From Xenorhabdus eapokensis (GTDB lineage: Bacteria; Pseudomonadota; Gammaproteobacteria; Enterobacterales; Enterobacteriaceae): a stretch of 5,559 bases of DNA. The notes under the pieces were generated by a model. The model ran no database searches, was not told where the DNA came from, and was given only the letters and a program-made list of their open reading frames with translations. Below, piece after piece: positions 1 through 5,559 of the stretch; position 1 is the stretch's first letter, and every line of letters starts with the position of its first letter. A program made the position numbers and the translations under genes. The stretch is from the NCBI RefSeq assembly GCF_001908105.1, contig NZ_MKGQ01000020.1:1-5559 (forward strand), read 5' to 3'.

Positions 1-136
1 AGGTTTTTCTCATTCCAGCAGGTCACTTATATAGGCACTTATCTTATTTGGGCGGACAGAATACAGGAAAAACAATTACGTTCAAAAAAGATTCCGAATA
101 GGCTCTTACACTTCGCAACAGAATTAACCGATTGAA

Positions 137-174
137 CCGTAAATAACGGCAACAAGTGGGGATAATCTCCCCAC
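137..174 (-). terminator. Possible weak terminator, two small hairpins
   Basis: Reading on the minus strand, a perfect 7-bp stem (GTGGGGA/TCCCCAC, 156-162 with 168-174, 5-nt loop) starts about 20 nt past the stop of the TPM gene. It is followed by TTGTT and then a second 4-bp stem (CCGT/ACGG, 137-140 with 146-149). The position suits transcription termination, but there is no long T-run, so this is a tentative call. The rest of 1-193 shows no supportable gene. Confidence 0.35.
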
Positions 175-193
175 CCAATAAACCAAAAACAAA

Positions 194-1246
194 TCACCAA
201 TCGCCTGAAGCACCACCACCATCACTGCGACCACCGCCACCGGAAAAGTTATCATCACCTCCATTATCCTTGCCATTTTCTGGATTCTCAGAGCCAGAAC
301 CACCAAACAAGCCGCCAAAGAGACCGCCGAATAAGCTTTTCAATAACGATATCACTGAAGAGATCAGCATAAACACCAGAATCACTGGTAGCAAAAGGAT
401 TAACAGATAAAACTCTGCCGGAATGGAAGAAAACAATCCCACCAGGGTCAATAGATAGGTTCCTGCCGCAATCGTCAGAGCACATTTGAGGAAACGCTTA
501 AACCAGTGTCCCTCGCGAAAGACTTTCATTGGCAAAATAAACAGACTGATTAGCCAAAAAAACAATAGTGAGGCAATATCCTTGCCAGATATCTTGCTAA
601 ATGCACCACCGCCCTCTTCTGAGAAAGTCGGTGCAATCTTCGTTATTTCTTCATATGCCCCCGCTTGTTGGGACTGTTTCAGTAACGTATCAATTGAATT
701 AATCGCATTACTGATACCCTCAAAATAAGCATTCTCTTTGAAAGCCGGCTTAACTTCCTCACGTAAAATACGCGCAATCTTGCCATCGGTTAATTTCCGC
801 TCTAAACCGGAACCAACTGCGATACGCATTTTATGGTCATCAGAAGCGATCAAAAACAAGATACCATCATTGCCTTTCTTACTACCCAACTTCCATTTAT
901 CAAATACACGGGAAGAAAATTCCTCAATCGTATCACTGCCAATAGTCGGGATAATCAGGACTGCCATCTGTACCTTTTCTTCAGATTGCAGTTTTTTTAA
1001 TTGGCGGGTCAGGCGTTGGTGCTCTTCTTTCGTTAGAGCTTTAGAGATATCTGCCACACTCTTACTTAACGTGGGAACAGCAACAGTTATCGGCTCTTGT
1101 TTTATTTCATTCGCCGATACGTTGCCCATTCCGATAAGCAATAAAAATAGTATAAAAAAATGTTTTATTATAGAAATATAGCTTATTCTCGGTTGTATTA
1201 TTCTGGTGTTACAACCATCCTTTGGTATATGGGAAATTATTAACAT
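194..1246 (-). CDS. TPM-domain (YgcG-type) envelope protein
   Basis: This 350-residue protein is a TPM-domain family member; the family's biochemical role is poorly defined, with links to membrane or photosystem protein quality control and to phosphatase-like activity in plants. What is seen: a hydrophobic signal segment at about residues 30-41 with a VSA|NE cleavage site after A45; a TPM domain at about 64-190 (W118-x2-G121, GNDGILFLIA, RIAVGSGLE, then an ILREEVKPAF helix); membrane segments at about 223-242, 252-272 and 279-301; and a Gly/Ser-rich tail ending GGGASGDW, typical of YgcG proteins. Most of the protein after cleavage should face the periplasm. I chose ATG at 1246 because AAGGA lies 6 nt upstream; the TTG just before it is less likely. 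About 28 residues precede the signal core, longer than usual. No lemA, a frequent partner, is visible. The family call is firm; the function is unknown. Confidence 0.9.
   Translation of the reverse strand: MLIISHIPKDGCNTRIIQPRISYISIIKHFFILFLLLIGMGNVSANEIKQEPITVAVPTLSKSVADISKALTKEEHQRLTRQLKKLQSEEKVQMAVLIIPTIGSDTIEEFSSRVFDKWKLGSKKGNDGILFLIASDDHKMRIAVGSGLERKLTDGKIARILREEVKPAFKENAYFEGISNAINSIDTLLKQSQQAGAYEEITKIAPTFSEEGGGAFSKISGKDIASLLFFWLISLFILPMKVFREGHWFKRFLKCALTIAAGTYLLTLVGLFSSIPAEFYLLILLLPVILVFMLISSVISLLKSLFGGLFGGLFGGSGSENPENGKDNGGDDNFSGGGGRSDGGGASGDW
299..334 (-). repeat. Three tandem 12-bp units encoding LFGG
   Basis: Three in-frame 12-bp units encode LFGG-LFGG-LFGG (residues 305-316 of the TPM protein), directly after the last membrane helix and before the glycine-rich tail. 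The units differ at synonymous positions, which suggests an older duplication or selection on the protein rather than a fresh slippage event. Confidence 0.8.
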
Positions 1247-1286
1247 CAAATATCCTTAGCTTTTATTTATGATATCAATCATCACT

Positions 1287-1315
1287 ATTATACGGATATC
1301 TCCCATCACTCGTAA
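1287..1315 (-). promoter_or_regulatory. Candidate promoter for the TPM gene
   Basis: On the minus strand, a perfect TATAAT (1287-1292) lies 17 bp downstream of a poor -35 (TTACGA, 1310-1315). The start site would be near 1280, giving a leader of about 35 nt before the Shine-Dalgarno and ATG at 1246. GATATC occurs on both sides (1271-1276 and 1295-1300). The -10 is good and the -35 weak, so this rests mainly on position. It would let the TPM gene be expressed apart from the transporter upstream. Confidence 0.4.
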
Positions 1316-1366
1316 CCAAGAAAATGGCATTACTTTTCCTTTATAATAAGGCCGTTAATAATAAAC

Positions 1367-2779
1367 TTATCCTTCTACCTTAATTTTTGCTAATTGGAAT
1401 GCTGTTAATAATGCCAATATTGGTGCAATGGAGAAGAGTAAAAATAGCCAAAAAGAAGAAGAAACTGCCCCTTCAACTCCCCCTGGTTGATAAAATCCAA
1501 ATAAATTGACGGTCATCCCTCCCAGTGCAGAACCAAATGCAGAGGCAAATAACTGTATGGTGGTAATGGATGAACCGGCGATGCTTTTATCCGCCTCACT
1601 GGAAGCCTGCAAAATAAGGGTCAAAATATGAGGCCAGCCGAATCCAACGCCGAAACCAAACACCCCCAATCCCAAGCTGATCGGTAGCATAATCTGCCAC
1701 TCCCCTGCCGACTGGGAGGGTAACAACACAAGCAACAGCAACATGCCAGCCAACATGAAAATAGGCCCGCTGACAATTGCAAACCGCATCTTTGCTCCTT
1801 GCCAGCTAGCACTGAGTATTTCTCCTATAGTCCAACCCATTGCCACGAAAGCAACCATATAACCAGAGGCCAAAGGGGATTGCCCATGCAGAATTTGCAG
1901 AAAATAAGGAATAAAAACATCTCCCGATAAACCCATTACCAATAGAAATAGGGTAGTGAATAAAACTAAATGGGGAGAACGTAAACTGAAGGTATTTTCA
2001 GGCAATAACCTTGCTGAAGCTCGGCGTTCATGGATGATCAATAAAAAAATTAAGACCACAGCCGCAACAATGCCAAGAATGTTGAGCCGAACATCTTGTG
2101 ACAAACTTCCTGAAGAAACCGCCAATACCGCCGCTGACAATAGGAGCAATTGCACAATGGGCAATGCTGTTTTGGTTTTATTCTGCACCTCTGTTTTAGG
2201 TAAAATCAGGTAGGTAAATACGGAATAACACAGAATAATGGGAAGCATAATGCCAAAAGCGTAACGCCATGCATTCATTTCAGCAAAAACACCGCCAATA
2301 GCTGGACCTATTAAAGTCGCTACGCCCCACATCCCCGAAACCAACGCTATAGCCCTAGGCCAAAGTGATTGAGCAAATACGAGATTAATCATCAAATAAG
2401 AAAGGGCAAATAGAAATCCACCGCCAAGCCCCTGAATGGTTCTGCCAACCAGCATAATTTCCATTGTCGGTGCAAGGGTGCAAAGTAAACTGCCAATAAA
2501 AAAGACCAATGATGCAACCAGATAAGCATTTCGTGCGCCCAATGCACTCAACAATCTCGCAGAAAGAATGGAGCCAATAATCGATGCCACGACAAACAAT
2601 GTCGTATTCCAGGCATAGAGGTTCAATCCTCCAATATCATTGACGACAGAAGGCAGAATAGTGATGGCAATTAAGGTATTAATTGCCATCAATACCACGC
2701 CCAGTGAAAGTGCTATCGCACTTGGTGCATTTTTGCTGGAAAACAGATCCCTCCAGCGGCTTTCCTCAGTCATTATCAT
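1367..2779 (-). CDS. MFS transporter, DHA2-like drug/H+ antiporter type
   Basis: This is a 470-residue inner-membrane protein with roughly 12-14 hydrophobic helices. It fits the major facilitator superfamily, probably proton-driven efflux of small molecules; the substrate cannot be read from the sequence. Family marks: a motif-A-like loop at 69-84 (GSILSARLLSALGARN, lacking the usual Asp), motif B with R113 in LVGRTIQGLGGG (110-121), and antiporter motif C GMWGVATLIGPAIGG (149-163), which is typical of exporters. The basic loop HERRASARLLPENTF (250-264) is the cytoplasmic linker between halves. ATG at 2779 is chosen because AGGG sits 8 nt upstream; a GTG at 2797 in the same frame has no ribosome site, and the ATG at 2773 is too far from AGGG. 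The gene is divergent from a SufR-like regulator, its likely controller. There is no clear terminator before the TPM gene, so some read-through is possible. Confidence 0.92.
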   Translation of the reverse strand: MIMTEESRWRDLFSSKNAPSAIALSLGVVLMAINTLIAITILPSVVNDIGGLNLYAWNTTLFVVASIIGSILSARLLSALGARNAYLVASLVFFIGSLLCTLAPTMEIMLVGRTIQGLGGGFLFALSYLMINLVFAQSLWPRAIALVSGMWGVATLIGPAIGGVFAEMNAWRYAFGIMLPIILCYSVFTYLILPKTEVQNKTKTALPIVQLLLLSAAVLAVSSGSLSQDVRLNILGIVAAVVLIFLLIIHERRASARLLPENTFSLRSPHLVLFTTLFLLVMGLSGDVFIPYFLQILHGQSPLASGYMVAFVAMGWTIGEILSASWQGAKMRFAIVSGPIFMLAGMLLLLVLLPSQSAGEWQIMLPISLGLGVFGFGVGFGWPHILTLILQASSEADKSIAGSSITTIQLFASAFGSALGGMTVNLFGFYQPGGVEGAVSSSFWLFLLFSIAPILALLTAFQLAKIKVEG

Positions 2780-2800
2780 AATTTTTGCCCTGAACACAGG

Positions 2801-2829
2801 TTGAGTTGTGAAAAGTCTTACGCTAAATT
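2801..2829 (+). promoter_or_regulatory. Candidate sigma70 promoter of the regulator gene
   Basis: TTGAGT (2801-2806) and TAAATT (2824-2829) are spaced by exactly 17 bp, each matching consensus at four of six positions. Transcription would begin near 2836, inside the CAAGA-TCTTG palindrome, giving a leader of about 38 nt. No equally good promoter is visible for the divergent transporter; TTTAAT on the minus strand is a possible -10 without a convincing -35. Confidence 0.45.
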
Positions 2830-2832
2830 AAA

Positions 2833-2846
2833 CAAGATAAGTCTTG
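2833..2846. promoter_or_regulatory. Candidate operator: CAAGA-N4-TCTTG
   Basis: A perfect 5-bp inverted repeat, CAAGA TAAG TCTTG, lies in the divergent intergenic region at the predicted start site of the regulator. Its right half belongs to AAGTCTT (2839-2845), which is repeated in the same orientation at 2813-2819, 26 bp away. Winged-helix dimers usually bind short palindromes of this kind, so this is the best autoregulatory site I see. There is no experimental support, and a 5-bp arm can arise by chance in AT-rich DNA. Confidence 0.35.
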
Positions 2847-2873
2847 GAATAAATTAATGTCGGAATCAACAAT

Positions 2874-3533
2874 ATGTCAAGCAATGACTTGGAAAATAGT
2901 ATAATCGTAGGGCAAACCGTGAGTGAGAAGCTACTAATGCTGCTAAAAACTCAAGGTGCCTTACAAGCCTCTGATGCCGGCAAATTATTGGGAACAACTG
3001 GAGAAGCAGCCCGTCAGCAATTTGTAAAAATGGCTAAGGAGGGATTAGTTGAAGCAAAATCAGAAACCAGGGGAGTTGGGCGTCCAGTACAGCTTTGGCA
3101 TATCACAGAGAAAGGCCATGCCAAATTTCCTGATGCCCATGCAGAGCTGACAACGCAACTGATCTCGATTATTCGTCATCAGTTGGGTGAAGATGCTATG
3201 GATTTGATTATCGGCGCCCGTGAAAAAGAGACTTTTTCCAACTATAAAAAGGCGATGGAAGGTGCTACAGGGTTACAGGAGAAAGTTGAGCGTCTGGTCT
3301 CGATACGCTGCCGAGAAGGCTACATGGCTTATTATTCTGTTGAAGAAAATGGCGATATTCTGTTTTTTGAAAACCATTGTCCAATTTGTGCCGCAGCCAA
3401 ATTGTGTCAAGGCTTTTGTCGGACAGAGCTGAAACTGTTTCGGGAGATCCTGCAAGCCAATGTGGAAAGAACCGAATATATCCTTAGTGGTCACCGACGC
3501 TGCGCTTATCGCATCACTGCCGCACGTTCTTGA
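2874..3533 (+). CDS. SufR-like winged-helix regulator with cysteine cluster
   Basis: This 219-residue cytoplasmic DNA-binding protein belongs to the ArsR/DeoR-like group that includes SufR (COG2345 type). The winged helix-turn-helix covers about residues 14-85: recognition region ASDAGKLLGTTGEAARQQFV, then a wing with RGVGRPVQLWHITEKGHAKF. The C-terminal domain has the family signature: HCP at 168-170, C182 in FCRTEL, and GHRRCAY with C210. The C169-X12-C182 spacing agrees with SufR, whose cysteines hold a 4Fe-4S cluster. C172 and C178 are extra candidates, while N196 sits where SufR has another cysteine. By analogy it would sense Fe-S or redox state and repress in the cluster-bound form; that is inferred. 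The ATG at 2874 has only a weak GGA about 10 nt upstream, but an in-frame stop at 2850 rules out a longer form. It is divergent from the MFS gene, which it probably controls. No suf genes are nearby, so I give no gene symbol. Confidence 0.88.
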   Translation: MSSNDLENSIIVGQTVSEKLLMLLKTQGALQASDAGKLLGTTGEAARQQFVKMAKEGLVEAKSETRGVGRPVQLWHITEKGHAKFPDAHAELTTQLISIIRHQLGEDAMDLIIGAREKETFSNYKKAMEGATGLQEKVERLVSIRCREGYMAYYSVEENGDILFFENHCPICAAAKLCQGFCRTELKLFREILQANVERTEYILSGHRRCAYRITAARS

Positions 3534-3561
3534 TACAAATTTTGCTTGATATAAGCCTTCA

Positions 3562-3599
3562 AAAAAACCTACGCAATATTTCAGTTGCGTAGGTTTTTT
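3562..3599. terminator. Bidirectional rho-independent terminator
   Basis: A perfect 10-bp stem, ACCTACGCAA (3567-3576) with TTGCGTAGGT (3585-3594), has an 8-nt loop. It is flanked by an A-run on the left (3561-3567) and a T-run on the right (3594-3599). It therefore works on both strands, ending the regulator transcript (stop at 3533) and the convergent transferase transcript (stop at 3617). Confidence 0.93.
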
Positions 3600-3616
3600 A
3601 TACAGAAGGGATAAAA

Positions 3617-5266
3617 TTATTCCTTACCTGCCGCCGCTAACTGCTGGTAAATATAATGCTTATAACTCTCTACCAGTGCCCTATCCTGACAATCATTTAA
3701 GGCACCATCACATAAATGGCGCATGAACATATTCGCCTGATAAAACGCTGGTGCTGATAAACGGGCACGCTCCAGAATTATTCCACCGAGGAAGGAGATA
3801 TCTGTCAGTTTGCCCGTTGTTATTGATGCTCCCTGTTTCAAGTTATCCCGCAAAGTAAACTGAGTCACATGTGCTGGATCAGGTAGCGGAGAGTTATAGT
3901 GATCAAAATTTATGTTTGGCTGATGATCACCAAAATAGAGGAAAACGGTAGGCTTGTCGCGATTGGCAACGAATTCACTGAAATCTCTGATGGCAGGATC
4001 AGACGCCACGATTTTTTCCATATAATGGCTAAACTTACCAACCGCCGTTGCAGAATTAACTTTATCAGCCAGACCATAATCATCATGATGGCTCTCTTCA
4101 TAAGGCCCATGTTCATACATGGTCAGAGAGAAAATAAAAATCGGTTTGTCTGTTTCCTTAGCCAGGATAGTTTTCACATAAGACAACATATCTTGTGTCG
4201 GGATTTTCCATAAATTTTCATCCATATCTGCGGGATAGCCCAGCTCTTGCGGTTGGATAATTCGATCAACGCCCAATGTCTTGTAAGCATGTCCCGCATG
4301 ATAAGACGATTTATTAAACGGTGTCAGAACAACCGTGTAATAGCCGTTGTCTTTCATGGCACGAAACAAGCTGTTTTTCAGGTGATCAACGACAAAATAA
4401 AACACCGCATTTTTGCGGGGGCCAAAATCATCCGTATTCAATCCAGTTAAAACAGAAAATTCAGATAACCAGGTTCCGCCCCCAAAGGTTTGTACCCTGA
4501 GTGGACTTTGGGCGCTGACACCCGCATCACGCCGGAACATGTAGAGATCTGGCAACTGCACATTGGCAGGTAATTGGTAAATATGGGGATTGACGGTAGA
4601 CTCTTGCAGCAATACAACCACATCAGGTTTAACTTCTGACTGAGGTGCAGGCAACGTCACTTTTTTCGCCTGCTGCAAGAAATAATCAGCCGATAAGCCA
4701 AATTTTGGCGGCTGATATTGCACATCCGAGGCAGACATCACCATATTGGTCACCGTCCCCCGTCCCTTCGGCAATTCCCCTTGCCATTGAGTATGGTAGG
4801 TACTCACTGTTAGGTTGATACCCCAGGCACTCACGACCATTAAAACGATACTACCGAGGCGCCATTTGATCCCACGCGCAGCAGGCACCACTTTCCAGCT
4901 CAATATCATGTTGAATATCAACCAGATAAACATCGCCACCACGGCAATGCCCGCCAGCCAATAGTGGTGTAAAGTCTCCTGATTTGCGGGATCTAACATG
5001 ACATTCAAATCAGAAAACATCAGGTGTTCTTTGTAGTAATGGATTTTTATCTGGTTGAGGAATTTCAGGATGATAAATAACGTTCCAGTGAATACTACCG
5101 AAAATAACCAGCGCGCTGAAACTAAAAAAGCCAGACCAAAGATGATACCGAATACACCGACAGATACCAGTGCAGGATAAATATCTCCACCTTTTTCAAA
5201 TACTAATATCAAGGAAGCAATTAACAACAATCCAAGATAAATCCTAGAGATTATCTTTTTTTTCAT
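3617..5266 (-). CDS. LTA synthase/OpgB-like phosphoglycerol transferase family enzyme
   Basis: This is a 549-residue inner-membrane enzyme with five N-terminal helices (about 7-23, 31-49, 51-70, 103-124, 137-154) and a periplasmic sulfatase/alkaline-phosphatase-fold domain (about 212-510). Residues equivalent to the LtaS catalytic set are present: E222 in LLQESTV, the nucleophile T265 in FGGGTWLSEF, H386 in MYEHGPY, and D447-H448 in FGDHQP, which suggests an active Mn- or Mg-dependent enzyme. Relatives move phosphoglycerol from phosphatidylglycerol onto glycans (OpgB on osmoregulated periplasmic glucans) or polymerise it (LtaS). The GGGTWLSEF context fits these better than the phosphoethanolamine transferases EptA/CptA, but donor and acceptor cannot be read here. 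It is much shorter than E. coli OpgB (about 760 residues). C519 and C526 may form a disulfide. The start ATG 5266 has a weak ribosome site (GGA 12 nt away, GAG next to the ATG), but no other start precedes the first helix. It is monocistronic. Confidence 0.9.
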   Translation of the reverse strand: MKKKIISRIYLGLLLIASLILVFEKGGDIYPALVSVGVFGIIFGLAFLVSARWLFSVVFTGTLFIILKFLNQIKIHYYKEHLMFSDLNVMLDPANQETLHHYWLAGIAVVAMFIWLIFNMILSWKVVPAARGIKWRLGSIVLMVVSAWGINLTVSTYHTQWQGELPKGRGTVTNMVMSASDVQYQPPKFGLSADYFLQQAKKVTLPAPQSEVKPDVVVLLQESTVNPHIYQLPANVQLPDLYMFRRDAGVSAQSPLRVQTFGGGTWLSEFSVLTGLNTDDFGPRKNAVFYFVVDHLKNSLFRAMKDNGYYTVVLTPFNKSSYHAGHAYKTLGVDRIIQPQELGYPADMDENLWKIPTQDMLSYVKTILAKETDKPIFIFSLTMYEHGPYEESHHDDYGLADKVNSATAVGKFSHYMEKIVASDPAIRDFSEFVANRDKPTVFLYFGDHQPNINFDHYNSPLPDPAHVTQFTLRDNLKQGASITTGKLTDISFLGGIILERARLSAPAFYQANMFMRHLCDGALNDCQDRALVESYKHYIYQQLAAAGKE

Positions 5267-5297
5267 ACTCTATTGAATTCCACACGTGAGTTCAGTT

Positions 5298-5330
5298 TGC
5301 CAACCCGATGAAAAATAGCACAGGTTGGCA
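5298..5330. repeat. 8-bp inverted repeat around a possible promoter
   Basis: TGCCAACC (5298-5305) and GGTTGGCA (5323-5330) are perfect inverted copies separated by 17 bp. Between them, on the minus strand, is an extended -10-like TGC-TATTTT (5312-5320) that could drive the transferase gene starting at 5266; no good -35 is visible. It may be an operator for a dimeric regulator or a leader hairpin. The repeat itself is certain; its role is a guess. Confidence 0.5.
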
Positions 5331-5345
5331 CATATACAGATAAAA

Positions 5346-5450
5346 AAGTGACTGCTCCCCGCCCTATCGGGCGATGCTTCCCACTTCACAGGCCGCTGGA
5401 TGCATGATTGGACAAACAACGGAATGGCATTGTCAAATCCACGCGATGCT
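5346..5450 (-). mobile_element. Probable remnant of an IS200/IS605-type right end (tnpB tail)
   Basis: Read on the minus strand, the piece GTGAAGTGGGAAGCATCGCC followed by CGATAGGGCGGGGAGCAGTC resembles, from memory, the end of tnpB and its right-end (omega RNA-like) sequence in enteric IS200/IS605 elements. A 5-bp hairpin (CGCCC/GGGCG, 5360-5364 with 5369-5373) sits where expected. One frame reads MHPAACEVGSIAR and stops at 5366-5364, like a TnpB C-terminus. Upstream, that frame meets a stop within about 25 codons, so no intact tnpB exists, and no tnpA or left end is present. The outer limits are approximate. A sequence search could overturn this call. Confidence 0.42.
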
Positions 5451-5466
5451 CGACTTTTAGGGTGAG

Positions 5467-5495
5467 TTGAAATGACATAGCCGCTCCTTTATAAC
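5467..5495 (+). promoter_or_regulatory. Sigma70-type promoter reading into the right-edge gene
   Basis: TTGAAA (5467-5472) and TATAAC (5490-5495) each match consensus at five of six positions and are separated by exactly 17 bp, the best promoter in the window. The start site would be near 5502, giving a leader of about 35 nt to the ATG at 5537. The spacer and -10 overlap the left arm of the long inverted repeat 5473-5542, so that repeat could act on this promoter. Confidence 0.65.
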
Positions 5496-5542
5496 TTTAA
5501 GTCGTCAAAAATAGAGAAATAAAGGAACAAAAGGCTATGTCA
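5473..5542. repeat. Long imperfect inverted repeat with a start site in each arm
   Basis: TGACATAGCC (5473-5482) pairs with GGCTATGTCA (5533-5542), and TCCTTTAT (5485-5492) pairs with ATAAAGGA (5519-5526). The 18 paired bases are broken by a 2-nt/6-nt internal loop around a 26-nt loop. Each arm, read outward, contains ATAAAGGA, a short spacer and GGCTATGTCA, so each looks like a Shine-Dalgarno plus ATG. It may be an operator, a translation-controlling hairpin or an inverted duplication of a gene start. Confidence 0.7.
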
Positions 5543-5559
5543 CAGCAAGATTTTATCAT
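5537..5559 (+). CDS. Start of an unidentified gene, cut by the window edge
   Basis: ATG at 5537 is preceded by AAAGGA (5521-5526) at 10 nt and by a strong promoter at 5467-5495, so a real gene probably begins here. Only MSQQDFI is visible before the window ends, too little to assign a family. The Shine-Dalgarno and the ATG both lie in the right arm of the inverted repeat 5473-5542, which could lower translation if the hairpin forms in the DNA or a longer transcript. From the predicted start near 5502 the left arm would be absent from the mRNA. Confidence 0.45.

Noticed and set aside
1..13. Possible minus-strand ATG at 13-11 running off the left edge (MRKT)
   Set aside because: Only four codons are visible and the GGA lies directly against the ATG, so there is no useful support.
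24..42. Direct repeat CACTTAT at 24-30 and 36-42
   Set aside because: Seven AT-rich bases repeated once are expected by chance and no neighbouring feature gives them a role.
124..485. Open frames on both strands overlapping the C-terminal end of the TPM gene
   Set aside because: They come from the Gly-rich low-complexity codons read in other frames; the proline-rich and glycine-free translations have no family features and no good ribosome sites.
1271..1300. Fur-box-like sequence near the TPM promoter
   Set aside because: GATATC repeats and AT-rich bases only loosely resemble the Fur consensus; too many mismatches to call.
1325..1366. AT-rich near-palindromes (CCTTTATAATAAGG and TTAATAATAA) after the transporter stop
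   Set aside because: Stems of only about 4 bp with no GC-rich core or T-run; not a convincing terminator.
2857..2904. ATG at 2857 upstream of the regulator start, opening a 15-codon frame
   Set aside because: It is out of frame with the regulator and ends quickly; no ribosome site supports it, though an overlapping leader peptide cannot be ruled out.
3899..4450. Frames inside the transferase gene on both strands
   Set aside because: They lie wholly inside a strongly supported coding region and show no recognisable domains.
5386..5478. 30-codon minus-strand ORF beginning MSFQLT
   Set aside because: The ribosome site is excellent but the product has no recognisable features, overlaps the IS-like remnant and lacks a clear promoter, so I kept it as part of a finding rather than as a gene.

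Overview
The window looks like a chromosomal stretch from an AT-rich enteric-type gammaproteobacterium. The protein styles and base composition would fit Enterobacterales such as Xenorhabdus or Photorhabdus, but that is an inference and no rRNA or marker gene confirms it. There are four complete protein genes, one probable gene start cut by the right edge, and a short remnant that resembles the end of an IS200/IS605-type element.

Layout, left to right. Bases 1-193 hold no gene I can support, only a pair of small hairpins just past the end of the first gene. A minus-strand gene (194-1246) encodes a secreted or membrane-anchored TPM-domain protein with a glycine-rich tail. About 120 bp upstream, also on the minus strand, is a 470-residue major facilitator superfamily (MFS) drug-type transporter (1367-2779). 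A good -10 box between the two suggests the TPM gene has its own promoter. Divergent from the transporter is a plus-strand regulator (2874-3533) with an N-terminal winged helix and a C-terminal cysteine cluster like that of SufR-type Fe-S regulators. The 94-bp divergent intergenic region holds a promoter candidate and a small palindrome where the regulator could bind.

A strong bidirectional terminator (3562-3599) separates the regulator from the convergent minus-strand gene 3617-5266. That gene encodes a five-helix membrane enzyme with a periplasmic alkaline-phosphatase-fold domain of the lipoteichoic acid synthase/OpgB phosphoglycerol transferase type, with all expected catalytic residues present.

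Bases 5267-5536 are non-coding. They contain an inverted repeat around a possible promoter of the transferase gene, the IS200/IS605-like tail, and a good sigma70-type promoter that reads rightward into a start codon at 5537. That promoter overlaps a long imperfect inverted repeat in which both arms carry a Shine-Dalgarno sequence followed by GGCTATGTCA.

The clearest functional unit is the divergent regulator/transporter pair, best read as a transporter under local control of a probable Fe-S sensor. The TPM protein and the transferase both act at the cell envelope, but nothing in the sequence ties them to that pair. I see no sign of a large novel system. The less ordinary points are the Fe-S-sensor/transporter pairing and the structured DNA at the right end.
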